Origin: Owenia fusiformis
Taxonomy: Eukaryota > Annelida > Polychaeta > Sabellida > Oweniidae
Reading direction: 5' to 3'
Length of the DNA: 64,000 nt
NCBI GenBank assembly: GCA_903813345.2
Contig: CAIIXF020000002.1
Location: 17,121,467 to 17,185,466, forward strand
Shown: positions 38,041 to 49,805 of the stretch, piece after piece
How positions within the stretch are numbered: position 1 is the stretch's first letter
Layout: the number at the start of each line of letters is the position of its first letter
Made by a program: the position numbers and the translations under genes
Notes under the pieces: generated by a model
The model's database searches: none
Seen by the model: only the letters and a program-made list of their open reading frames with translations
Told to the model about the DNA's origin: nothing

Positions 38041-39274
38041 GTGGCGATGGGAGCTATTACAATGACCCCTACTTTTAGCAATCTTCAGAACGTTTCGTCG
38101 GGCCCATCTTAAATCAAATACAATAACATTGCCGTTTTTGGGCTTATTACTTGTTGCTTATTATTTTATTCAGAATAGAATACATGTTGACATAAAGCAC
38201 TCAATCTGGCGGACGACGGCCGATGGATCGGAACAAACTCAGAGTTTTTTATTGCATCTTTCTTAAAAACAGTTGATGATATCGTTCAAAAACTCATTTC
38301 CATCGTTTTCTAAGCCCTTGATAGTAATATTCATCGGGTCAGTACAAAAATGGAATGGTGCCATGGCATACCCTGTGGCTTAGGCTATGGCACCCTCGTG
38401 CCATAGACTGTGGGACACTATGTTGAGTCAAATAATTCCAAATATATATACCTCATGCCAGTATTAAGTTTTTCAAAAAGCCGTTTTTAAAAAATGACGA
38501 CTAGTGTCAAAATGACGGCATTTTGTGTCAATTTTACTGTATTTTAGACACAATATATAAAATTGTAAGTTTAATTATTTCTTCAATGTAGAAACTTATA
38601 AAAGTCGTTTAAAAAACAAATTATTTAAAAAAAAATATGGCAAACATCTAAGTAGTGGAGCTATTTTGTTCATATTTGATATGTATTCACTCATAAGCAT
38701 AATTGAAACACTTTCCAATGACATTTTGTGTGCGAACAAATTTTGTCATTTAAAGTTACAAGTGCGTTTTATTTGATTTCTCACTCCCTGAAACTTGAAT
38801 TCAAATCGTGTATAGTGGAGGGTAACCTACAAGAAATAGCATTATATAGCTTTATCTTAAAAAATACCAACCCGGAAAAAAACCGGATTTTTAATTCAAA
38901 TTCAGCCCGAAAAACGGAAAATTTGATAAAAATGAGCCCGGATTAAACCCAGAATCTTTTTTTTCTTATTTTTTTAATTGAATCTTCAGTAGCCTGTAAT
39001 ACAAACACAAATAAATCATTTAAAAATAACCGTTACAATATATTTGAATTTTGTGGATCTTCGAGTCATTACTCACGCACTTGTAATGATAGGCGATCAC
39101 TGTACATACGGTGTGTTTACTTATCGCAGTAGTTCAGTTTTACAAATTAAAATATGGAAGTAAATACCCTTTGCATTCGTTCGACTTCGTGTCTCAAAAG
39201 AGAGCTTCGGTTATAACGACTCTGCGCGCAGGGTATGAAGTAAAGGTGTGACGCATTAAAACTCATTAAACAGC

Positions 39275-39282
39275 TTTATAAG
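39275..39282 (+). promoter_or_regulatory. TATA-like box of EF-hand gene 1
   Basis: TTTATAAG lies 92 bp upstream of the start codon at 39,367. The second gene copy keeps TTTATAAG near 46,430 but has lost the following GGGGAG and a further short segment upstream of its start. Transcription start is not visible, so this is a positional suggestion only. Confidence 0.3.
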
Positions 39283-39366
39283 GGGAGAACGATGTTAGTT
39301 TAACCTTATATCTCAGTGTGGTAGGACTTTACATACACATGAACAGTTGGATAATAAGGACACACT

Positions 39367-42315
39367 ATGGGTGACACCAAAATCAGTTCCCTTTCTAACA
39401 AGCATGTGAAGGTAATATTTGTATTGATTTGTATATTGCAGTTATGATTTATGAAACATTGAATTTGTATCAACTCATGTTACATTTAGGAGATACGGAT
39501 AGATGCATACGTTTTGGTAGCACTAAGAAATTCACATGTGTTTCTAATGTTATGTTTATTGTATGAGGTTCGGATCTGTTTGCAGCTGAGAGATTCATCT
39601 TTTACTTGATTATCTGATGCTATTTATATTGTGCTACAGGGAAATTCTGTTTACAGATAAGAGATCTACCTATTACATGGTTAAGGAAACTAATCACTAT
39701 GATTCAACTCTATGACACTGATAATGATGGACATGGAGGCTATGAGGATTTCATGACGTTAGCTGACAGATTAATCAAATATGGTAAATAAATATGGTAT
39801 TGTCCAAGACAGAAAATATAAGGGCGAGACTAGCAGAAAACAAACACTGTCAAATACCAATAAAAGATAAACAGGGTGTCCGGAAAGTAAATATACAGAT
39901 GCTCTAATTTCAATAGATTTACCTGTTGTGAGATGTGTTTGCTACGGATTGTAGAATGGCATCGTAACAATTTATCCTGCAACTGTCATGACAAATTGTC
40001 TCAAAATGAAAAAGTTATGGTTGTTATGGTAACAGAAGTCAGGGGTATGTGGAGCAACGTCAAACTTAGTGTGTTTTGTAATTATTTTTCCTGTTCCTTT
40101 CATCTTGGCACTCCATCATCTCTTCCTATTATACTTCGAATTGTGTACCACAGCAGAAAAAGGATTAGTATTGTAACATTATTTAATCTTTGACATTACT
40201 ACTGTTATCCAGTATTATGTATTTTGAACGGAGATTCAAAGACCTGACAAAACCCCAATCTCTAAGATTGCTGATAACATTGGCTTCCAGTTGAGTCTCA
40301 TTTTTATGTTGAACTTCTAACACATATTGCTTTAAGATATTCATTAATGTAGAAGTCCAATGGGACATTGTCAGGGATATGGGCCATTGTACGAAAAGGT
40401 TTAATATCAAGACATTCAATTGTAAGATTTGTTTTCTTTACTTTTTGAATTGGTGCGTTGACTGTGGAGTTGCACAATTTACTTTCCTATTAATCCAGGG
40501 ACCATTTTTCTAAGCACTTATATATACCTTTTCTTTGATTATACTGATGAATTACATAGTTCTGATATGTATCAATGATATCATTATACTAAAGAGAATA
40601 CTATGGCAGCAAGAATACAATATTGAACAAAACAAAACATTGATAAGAAATACTATGATAAACACTGTTTCAAATGGTTATATTTTAGCAATTTATCACA
40701 ATTTAGCGCTGGAACTGCTCCGCATACCCCTCACCAACGTAACCATGACAACCATAACGTTAACACGTTTAGACTATATGTTATAAAAGTTGGTAGATTC
40801 ATTGTAATAAAGTTTCTCTACAATCTGTAGCAATTTCATTACCAAAAAACTAAATCTCTTAAAATTAGAGTATTTGTATCTTTACTTTCCAGATACCCTG
40901 TACATGACTATCTGACAATTGATATTAATTCGAAAACTGTTGTTTCTGCAACATTTATTACACTTTAATGTCATTGATTTCTTTCTTAAGGCCTCCTCAC
41001 GTATGAACGAAAACCCTCGACGTCAACTTGCCTTATTTTAAATTTTTGGCCAAATTTTCAAAACATGGGCCTTAAATTTTCAAAAATGTTGGCCGCGCAA
41101 GCGTCTAGATCAGCCCTTGGTTCGAGCAAAATTTGTTCACATTAGTACGTTCTACATCGATGGAGTGTCCGTATGTGGACGAACCCTTTCGGAAAGTTTC
41201 GGATGGCTTCCGACATGTCGGAAGCATGCGCAAAGTAGCGCTTCAGTTTGCGTGTTTGCGTTCCAAATCGCCGTAATTAACAAATTATCCAATTCGCAGG
41301 ACTGCGTTAACTTAATTCGTTCATATGCGTGGAGGCCGCTGACATGCCTTCTTCTTTCGTAAATATTACATTTTGTAAATATATTTTTGATCTCAGCACC
41401 ATTAGGCAACACTCAAAACGAAACATGACAGATTATGTTCAGCTATACCTTTATTTTTCTGTTTTATCTGCTAGGTAAACTCGATGGGAAGGCTGCAGAT
41501 GACGTCATCGAGTTTTTTCAATCATATGGATCAGCTTCAAAGGCAGGAGCTAGATCGGAAATAATGGCTGCAACAGGCACGGCACAGCAAATTCTTGCAG
41601 CATGGAAAGCGAGGGATAATCCAGCTGCAGTTGAGCTATGGCGGTCTAGATACTCCAGAATGTTCAAGGTGGCGTTTTATATACTTGGTGTATATATTTA
41701 ATTTACTTTACTGCTATTGGACAATTATCAGAATGTAAATCACGAACTTGCATTGATTTTGTCTTTTTGGAAATACAGACTTAGTTTGGTCTTTTCCGCA
41801 CGATTTATTCAAATTTTCTTGATTGAATGAATTGCTTGATAAATATTGTTCATATTTGGCCTCAACCATCCCTTATATAGTGATTTTATTTTGTGTAGAT
41901 AAGTAATAAATTCAGCCAATAAGATAGACCTCTGATTACAATATAGCAACATGAAAACATGCATGGTAGCAGAACAAGATTATTCATTTTAAAAGCAAGA
42001 TTTTAGAGCAAACAGTGTTGACGTTTTTTAAAAAAAAACTCTGTATGTATCCAAGGGATGATAAAATTGTTTTGATTCTTTTTTCAGATATTTGACTTGA
42101 ATTCCACTGGTTTCATAACATTTGACGAATACTTGACCTTCTGGCGTATTTTCGGCATTGACCCACGCTTTGCAAGGATGCAGTTCGACTACATGGACAC
42201 AGATGCAGATGGAAATATATCAGAGGAGGAGTTTGTCGATGCTGCCATTGATAACTTTTGTAACGCAGACTTGGACGCGCCGAATCGCTTCTATGGACCA
42301 TTAGTAAAATATTAA
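39367..42315 (+). CDS. EF-hand calcium-binding protein, sarcoplasmic type, copy 1
   Basis: Four exons join in phase: 39,367-39,411, 39,657-39,783, 41,475-41,668 and 42,088-42,315, giving 197 residues with GT-AG borders. The protein starts MGDTKISSLSNKHVK. EF loop 1 is DTDNDGHGGYED (residues 35-46, with Asp rather than the usual Glu at position 12). A second hand is degenerate in exon 3. Loop 3 is DLNSTGFITFDE (125-136) and loop 4 DTDADGNISEEE (159-170); the end is FYGPLVKY. Length, hand arrangement and lack of a signal peptide resemble invertebrate sarcoplasmic calcium-binding proteins, cytosolic Ca/Mg buffers. Intron 2 (1.7 kb) holds a TIR transposon. It converges on TNF pseudogene T1. Calexcitin-like proteins are the main alternative. 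Confidence 0.85.
39871..40901. mobile_element. TIR transposon in intron 2 of EF-hand gene 1
   Basis: Ends ACAGGGTGTCCGGAAAGTAA (39,871) and its near-complement (TTACTTTCCAGATACCCTGT, ending 40,901) form TIRs of about 45 bp that also share a CTCTAATTT stretch. The element is 1,031 bp. The second gene copy has the same element shortened to 574 bp (47,003-47,576), so insertion preceded the duplication. Roughly 457 bp (about 40,106-40,562) are present only here and hold a 78-codon minus-strand frame of unknown nature. No clear target duplication. Confidence 0.65.
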
Positions 42316-43110
42316 AATTCTGCTGCTAAATGTTCTCGGCTCGCTTCATGATTCTACATACAGAGTCAGATTATACAATATTCATCGTAATAATGTCATT
42401 ATGTTAGTTAATTGATACAGACAGCAGTGATCTCACAAGCACTATAATGACCAGTCGCATTAGATGTCATCCTGCTGAAAATCTCCATGCCAAAAGTTGG
42501 TATTACCATTTAGCACCTTGTTGAGAAAAAATTGCATTTAAGCAGATAGCTGTTCAGTGTCATCCATACACACATGATATCTGCACCGAGTTTTTTGCAA
42601 GCACCGTCTACAAAGGGTGTTTGAAATACAGGGTGGTCAATAATCATTTAGCACATTGAATTTCCTTTCAACATACTTTATTTCATGAAAATCAAGACAT
42701 TATTGACTATCTTACTCTCTTATGAAATTGTTACGTGTTCAATTGATTTCAATGGGTTTTCGCAATACCTGTTATTAAATTGAAAGTTCGGTTCTAGAAT
42801 AGCTTTTACCTTGATTTTTGATTTATATGAAAGAATATATTACCTTAAGAAATATATCACAAAATATCATAGATTTCCACCCCTAAGAACACGTTGACCT
42901 TCATTTCATCTTTTTTGACCTACTTTTTTCGGGAAACGAATACATAAATGATATGAGGGATAATGATACACTGAAATCACGTACGATCTAACTTCCAAAT
43001 AATTGCATGTACATATATGCAGACTCATTTGATCCTAGCACAAATAATTTCAAATATATCTCATCTTATGTTTTCCAACTGGACACACGCAAGGCCGAAT
43101 GAAGTTAGAG

Positions 43111-43900
43111 TCAAACAGCAAAAGCTCCAAAGTAACACATTGACTTGTCTATTTCGATCGATTTCCCATTGTTAAAACTCTCGCTTGCGTCAACTACAAG
43201 TCTTATAGTTGAACCTTTTTTCAAGAATACAACGCCACTTATATAGTTTGTGTTAGTATTCTGGACTATTTTGTAACTTTGCGGATGTCCTGGAACCGAA
43301 CGTGAACACATAACCTTTCGGTCTCTGCACGAGGAAGTAGAGCATCCACATGGACGGTACGAATCTGCGACGTGTAAGCAGTGTCCCATTTCGTGGTTTC
43401 GGCCATGGAAAAAGATTTGGCTGTATATGAAATAATTGCCAGTGTACTTGATGACAATATATGCCTCGTGGTTGCATGCAGAATCGTTGAGTGAGTCGAT
43501 GATGAGTTTCATATTGTAACGGGACTGGGGTTCCCAACTGCTATTTATGTTCCCTGAAAATATTCGTTATATTTTTATAAACATTTTTCAAAGTAAAAAA
43601 ACACGTGTTACTTTTAAACTTAGCTCCCTTCGGTTAGAACGCAGCGAAGAGAAAACGTTCGAAGATGTGTTTTCATCCATAAATTCATAAAAGTTCTTTT
43701 AAATTATCATGAATTTAATCATTATTGTGACACTACATACACGGCGCAACAGGCTTAAATGATCAATCAGACCGATCATACGTTTAGTTTAATACAGGAA
43801 TCAAATAAAATAATATAATTACATTACCGTGTTTATCAAATGATCTTGGCATCGGATGTGGATTGTTCTCCATCTTTGGAACAACGTGGATTGACGCTCT
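43111..43900 (-). pseudogene. TNF ligand T1, 5'-truncated pseudogene
   Basis: Two exons read on the minus strand: 43,900-43,828 (RASIHVVPK...) and 43,553-43,111 (TNF homology domain, ending YFGAFAV). They join in phase as in T2-T4. Leader and stalk exons are absent: homology to T2 ends at about 43,937, where sequence switches to the 3' flank of T3. Three glycines found at matching positions in T2, T3 and T4 are replaced: YGQ is YSQ, YIGG is YISG, RLGV is RLVV. The frame remains open and the cysteines (GHCLH, CSRS) are kept. The missing start exons and loss of core glycines suggest relaxed constraint after a deletion. An unseen alternative first exon cannot be excluded. Confidence 0.7.
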
Positions 43901-44171
43901 CTAAAAATAAACAGAACAAAATAATGAAAATATACTAAAGAGATCGCTAAAGTTATATATTCAATCATTTGAGCAAAATTTGGAAATATCATAAATATTA
44001 CTATGATGCTCTATAATATATAATCAACAAACAGAATCGTTATGACGGTCAGCCAAATATACCAATCCATAATATCACCGTAATATCATTGTATTTTCAA
44101 ATCAGAAACAGGCTACGAGATGAATATTTATATTTTTGTATACTTTTTTTTTTTTCCGTGTAAATATTATT

Positions 44172-44247
44172 CAGACAGGAATGTCTGTGTAATTTTCAAG
44201 CCACTGCAAATGCACCGAAGTAACATAAAGATTGTCAATTTTTACAG
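44172..44247 (-). pseudogene. TNF ligand fragment (T3-like last exon end)
   Basis: The sequence matches the last coding bases and 3' flank of T3 (about 53,970-54,050), including GCCACTGCAAATGCACCGAAG, which is the complement of the FGAFAVA end. A one-base deletion relative to T3 shifts the frame (GACAATCTTTATG versus GACAATTCCTTATG, read on the minus strand). Homology stops abruptly at 44,247, where the LINE begins. Homology to the T3 flank extends leftward to about 43,937. Confidence 0.7.
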
Positions 44248-46350
44248 AATGTGAACAGGTTGCTAAGTATAGTGTGGGACTATAGTACATATTGGAGACT
44301 TACCTTTCACCCAGGGAAATGTTCGTTACTTGTATTTGGCAGACATCAAAATAGAAATAACGTTGCTAAACTAGGGCCCAATGTGATCCAACAAAAAGCA
44401 GGAGAGATGCATGTAGGAATACCCCTCGGAAGGCACAATGATTTTGTGAAACAAACTGTGTGCAAATCCAAATGGAAAAATTTTCTCACTACTAGGACTA
44501 GGCTCTCTTACTGGGGGTCTATGCCCATTAATGGCAAGTAAGCTGTATTGGTCTTTTTCTATGAGCAAACTGCTATACGGATGCCAAGTGATAGACTACA
44601 CCCATTTTGAAACGGAGCAAATGGAAATTTCACATAGAGAAATCGGAAGGAGGATACAGGCACTCCCAAAAAGTTCTCCGAACCCCATTGCTATCGCAGG
44701 TCTTGGCTGGCTCTCTATAAAGTGACAGATTGATTTTACCAGGCTGATGTTCTTCTGGAGCATTGTAATATTACCAATGAACAATATATACAAAACTGTT
44801 CTGATTCATCGACTGTTGTGGCTTATAGGGAGGAATGGGCGGCACAATTCCCCACTTTCAATCATGTGGGAAACCTTAGAACGCTACAATTTGAATAATA
44901 TGGTGTTCAAGATGATAGAGTTTGGGGAATTTCTCTCCAAATCAGCCTTTAAACGTCTTGTGAGTGGTATAATAAGGTGCAACGAAGCCCATAGTGTTAT
45001 CATGATGTGCTCATTGTATGATTCTTTAACTATGTTTGTACCTACTGTTAGGTTATTTATGCAGCCAATTTTATGGTGGAATATTAGTAACCCCCCTATC
45101 ACACCAAACTAGTTCTTACCCGTTCTTACCAGTCCTACGAAAACGTCGTAAAACGGGCTCAATCTGGCTGTGATCGGGAAATATGTCTGAAATAATTAGC
45201 TTCTTCGTTCTTAAACAGTCTTAAATACGTCCATCTCGTTCGCAGTTCGTTCAGGTCGGACCACGTCGGTGTGCAACGTAGTAGAATGCGTCCCTTAGTC
45301 TAGAAGGTCAACATGACCTGATTACAGAACGGTATGGTCGCCATCGAATTTTGAATAGATTCAAAATTCTAAAATCACATTCCCGTCTGAGAACGTTCAT
45401 AAAGTTCGTAAATAGACCTTCGAAAGTTGCAGCTACGTTCATTCCGTTCGCACACAGTTTAAAACCAGTTTTGAAGAACGCAGTGGCAACTTGTTTGGTG
45501 TGATAGCTATTTTTGCTAACTCGTTCATAAACAGTGTTAAATACGTTCTTAATCAGTTTAAACACGTTTGCAATTAGTTCTACCTCGTTCTCAACACGTC
45601 CTCAGACAGTTCAACTCGTTGTTAAAACGTCCCTAGTAGGATTGAAGTACGACGGTTCCGTTCGTAGTACGTCCAGCTCGTCGTTAGTACGTTGTCATTC
45701 GTTCTAATTGTAGAACGTGACGACCACGAGAACATTTTGGGCATTGTCTAAGTTCTAGAGGACCTACCCGTTCGAGTACGTTCGATGAAGTTTGTAAATA
45801 GATCCCAAACGGTTCTTAGTAGGTCCAGTCCGTTCGTACACAGTTGAAGCCCGTTTTCGAAAACGTAGTAAGAACTAGTTTGGTGTGATAGTAGGGTAAG
45901 AAAAGACCTCTTCTCAACAAACAATGTATCCTAATGTTCAAACTGCAAACACGTTGCTACCCATTTAATATTTGTGCTTTATGCCTCCATGCCCTCTGTA
46001 CAGCAAAGAAAATGACACCTTGGAACATTTCTTATTGCGTTGTGACGCACTTTCTCATGGGCGACATACACTTACCATGCTTTTAGAAAGTGAAGAGTGC
46101 CATACAATTGATGAAAAGTTGAGCTTCATTTTTGGTATAAATCATTAGAGTTTGGACCAGGAGACCCTTGATTCTCTCTGTCCTGTTTCGATGAACATTC
46201 ACTCTATGCATAGAGCCAGGGAGACGATGTTAAGGCATTTTAACTTTTTGTACCTGTAACTTTTATATTACTCTTTTCTTTTACCTTATATCATTGTATA
46301 CCATGTAACTGTCTAAATGAATAGACGCAAATAAAGAATACATACATACA
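44248..46350 (+). mobile_element. Decayed 5'-truncated LINE (reverse transcriptase C-terminal part)
   Basis: Translated pieces in several frames resemble the end of a non-LTR retrotransposon ORF2. The first is LLSIVWDYSTYWRLTFHPGK with CSLLVFG (44,251-44,541), the pattern that follows the reverse transcriptase catalytic region. Next is KLLYGCQVIDY (44,531-44,725). Near 45,985-46,147 a cysteine-rich tail ends ENDTLEHFLLRCDALSHG. The copy ends AATAAAGAATACATACATAC, a typical short-repeat tail. Frameshifts and an 0.8-kb transposon at 45,097 break it. It sits exactly at the junction of the duplicated EF-hand/TNF blocks. Confidence 0.75.
45097..45892. mobile_element. TIR transposon with internal 21-bp repeats
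   Basis: Perfect inverted ends of 24 bp begin CTATCACACCAAACTAGTTC (45,096) and end with the complement at 45,891. The flanking TA on each side fits a TA target duplication, as in Tc1/mariner-type elements. The interior is not coding. It is built from degenerate units of about 21-22 bp resembling CGTTC-NTAA-NCAGTT-NAAA, many carrying ACGTTC or CGTTCGTA. It interrupts the LINE and is therefore younger. Confidence 0.75.
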
Positions 46351-46504
46351 AAAGAGAGCTTCGGTTATAACGACTCTGCACGCAGGGTATGGAGTAAAAG
46401 TGTGACGCATTAAAACTCATTAAACAGCTTTATAAGAACGATGTTAGTTTAACCTGTGGTAGGACTTTACATACACATGAACAGTTGGATAATAAGGACA
46501 CACT

Positions 46505-48999
46505 ATGGGTGACACCAAAATCAGTTCCCTTTCTAACAAGCATGTGAAGGTAATATTTGTATTGATTTGTATATTGCAGTTATGATTTATGAAACATTGA
46601 ATTTGTATCAACTCATGTTACATTTAGGAGATGCATACGTTTTGGCAGCACTAAGAAATTCACATGTGTTTCTAATGTTATGTTTTTTTATCGTATGAGG
46701 TTCGGATCTGTTTTACAGCTGGGAGATTCATCCTTTACTTGATTATCTGATGCTATTTATATTGTGCTAAGGGAAATTCTGTTTACAGGTAAGAGATCTA
46801 CCTATTACATGGTTAAGGAAACTAATCACTATGATTCAACTCTATGACACTGATAATGATGGACATGGAGGCTATGAGGATTTCATGACGTTAGCTGACA
46901 GATTAATCAAATATGGTAAATAAATATGGTATTGTCCAAGACAGAAAATATAAGGGCGAGACTAGCAGAAAACACACACTGGCAAATACCAATAAAAGAT
47001 AAACAGGGTGTCCGGAAAGTAAAGATACAGATGCTCTAATTTCAATAGATTTACCTGTTGTGAGATGTGTTTGCTACGGATTGTAGAATGGCATCGTAAC
47101 AATTTATCCTGCAACTGTCATGACAAATTGTCTCAAAATGAAAAAGTTATGTCTGTTATGGTAACAGAAGTCAGGGGTATGTGGAGCAACGTCAAACTTA
47201 GTGTGTTTTGTAATTATTTTTCCTGCTCCTTTCATCTTGATATGTATCAATGATATCATTTTACTAAAGAGAATACTATGGCAGCAAGAATACAATATTG
47301 AACAAAACAAAATATTGATAAGAAATACTATGATAAACACTGTTTCAAATGGTTATATTTTAGCAATTTATCACAATTTAGCGCTGGAACTGCTCCGCAT
47401 ACCCCTCACCAACGTAACCATGACAACCATAACTTAAACACGTTTAGACTATATGTTATAAAAGTTGGTAGATTCATTGTAATAAAGTTTCTCTACAATC
47501 TGTAGCAATTTCATTACCAAAAAACTAAATCTCTTAAAATTAGAGTATTTGTATCTTTACTTTCCAGATACCCTGTACATGACTATCTGACAGTTGATAT
47601 TAATTAGAAAACTGTTGTTTCTGCAACATTTATTACACTTTAATGTCATTGATTTCTTTCTTAAGACCTCCTCACGTATGAACGAAAACCCTCGACGTCA
47701 ACTTGCCTTATCTTAAATTTTTGGCCAAATTTTCAAAACATGGGCCTTAAATTTTCAAAAATGTTGGCCGCGCAAGCGTCTAGATCAGATTGCTCTTGGT
47801 TCGAGCAAAATTTGTTCACATTAGTACGTTCTACATCGATGGAGTGTCCGTATGTGGACGAACCCTTTCGGAAAGTTTCGGATGGCTTCCGACACGTCGG
47901 AAGCATGCGCAAAGTAGCGCTTCAGTTTGCGTGTTTGCGTTCCAAATCGCCGTAATTAACAAATTATCCAATTCGCAGGACTGCGTTAACTTAATTCGTT
48001 CATATGCGTGGAGGCCGCTGACATGCCTTCTTCTTTCGTAAATATTACATTTTGTAAATATATTTTTGACCTCAGCACCATGAGGCAACACTCAAAACGA
48101 AATATGACAGATTATGTTCAGCTATAATACCTTTATTTTTCTGTTTTATCTGCTAGGTAAACTCGATGGGAAGGCTGCAGATGACGTCATCGAGTTTTTT
48201 CAATCATATGGATCAGCTTCAAAGGCAGGGGCTAGATCGGAAATGATGGCTGCAACAGGCACGGCACAGCAAATTCTTGCAGCGTGGAAAGCGAGGGATA
48301 ATCCAGCTGCAGTTGAGCTATGGCGGTCAAAATACTCCAGAATGTTCAAGGTGGCGTTTTATATACTTGGTGTATATATTTAATTTACTTTACTGCTATT
48401 GGACAATTATCAAAATGTAATTCACGAACTTGCATTGATTTTGTCTTTTTTGGAAATACAGACTTAGTTTGGTCTTTTCCGCACCATTTATTCAAATGTT
48501 CTTGATTGAATGAATTGCTTGATAAATATTGTTCATATTTGGCCTCAACCATCCCTTATATAGTGATTTTATTTTGTGTAGATAAGTAATAAATTCAACC
48601 AATAAGATAGACCTCTGATTACAATATAGCAACATGAAAACATGCATGGTAGCAGAACAAGATTATTCATTTTAAAAGCAAGATTTTAGAGCAAACAGTG
48701 TTGACGTTTTTTTTAAAAAAAACTCTGTATGTATCCAAGGGATGATAAAATTGTTTTGATTCTTTTTTCAGTTATTTGACTTGAACTCCACTGGTTTCAT
48801 AACATTTGACGAATACTTGACCTTCTGGCGTATTTTCGGCATTGACCCACGCTTTGCAAGGATGCAGTTCGACTACATGGACACAGATGCAGATGGAAAT
48901 ATATCAGAGGGGGAGTTTGTCGATGCTGCCATTGATAACTTTTGTAACGCAGACTTGGACGCGCCGAATCGCTTCTATGGACCATTAGTAAAATATTAA
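46505..48999 (+). CDS. EF-hand calcium-binding protein, sarcoplasmic type, copy 2
   Basis: Exons 46,505-46,549, 46,789-46,915, 48,157-48,350 and 48,772-48,999 encode 197 residues, nearly identical to copy 1. I see about five amino-acid differences: V for I at 16, M for I in exon 3 (SEMMAA), K for R near the end of exon 3, L for I at 123, and SEGEF for SEEEF beside loop 4. Metal-ligating positions of the loops are unchanged. All borders are GT-AG, and exon 2 itself begins GTAAGAG immediately after CAG. Both copies look intact. It converges on TNF gene T2. Confidence 0.85.
47003..47576. mobile_element. TIR transposon in intron 2 of EF-hand gene 2
   Basis: Same element as at 39,871-40,901, with ACAGGGTGTCC and GATACCCTGT ends, but lacking about 457 internal bp after CATCTTG. 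It is an orthologous copy carried by the segmental duplication rather than a second insertion. Confidence 0.65.
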
Positions 49000-49805
49000 A
49001 ATTCTGCTGCTAAATGTTCTCGCCTCGCTTCATGATTCTACATACAGAGTCAGATTATACAATATTCATCGTAATAATGTCACTATGTTAACAAGAATTG
49101 ATACAGACAGCAGTGATCTCACAAACACTATAATAACCAGTCGCCAAAAACATTAGACTTCATCCTGCTGAAAATCTCCATGCCAAAAGTTGGTATTACC
49201 ATTTAGCACCTTGTTGAGAAAAAATTACATTTAAGCAGATAGCTGTTCAGTGTCATCCATACACACATGATATCTGCACCGAGTTTTTTTGCAAGCACCG
49301 TCTACAAAGGATGTTTGAAATACAGGGTGGTCAATAATCGTTTAGCACATTGAATTTCAACATACTTTATTTCATGAAAATCGAGACATTATTGACTATC
49401 TTAAGATTTTTTATGAAATTGTTACGTGTTCAATTGATTTCAATGGCTTTTCGCAATACCTGTTATCTTTGAAATTGAAAGTTCGGTTCTAGAATAGCTT
49501 TTACCCTGATTTTTGATTTATATGAAAGATAATATATTGTCCTAAGAAATGTATCACAAAATATCATAAATTTCCACCCCCAAGATCACGTTGACCTTCA
49601 TTTCATCTTTTTTACCTACTTTTTCGAGAAACGAATACATAAATGATATAAGGGATAATGATACACTGAAATCACGTACGATCTAACTTCCAAATAATTG
49701 CATGTACATGTATACATACTCATTTGATCCTAGCACAGATAATTTCAAATATATCTCATCTTATGTTTTCCAACTGGATACACGCAAGGGCGAATGAAGT
49801 TAGAG

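Larger units (their letters stand above)
34852..39366. other. Repeat-rich intergenic region, no gene recognised
   Basis: No splice-supported exons were found. The interval is dominated by inverted-repeat elements (34,890-35,554; 35,660-36,450; 37,297-38,040, listed separately). The remainder is AT-rich. Proximal sequence before 39,367 contains a TATA-like TTTATAAG at 39,275. Confidence 0.5.

Noticed and set aside
40183-40419. Minus-strand 78-residue frame as a gene
   Set aside because: It sits inside a TIR transposon in an intron and is missing from the second copy; at most a transposon remnant.
41117-41412. Open frames in both strands near 41.1-41.4 kb (and 47.7-48.1 kb)
   Set aside because: They lie inside intron 2 of the EF-hand genes, on both strands, with no splice support.
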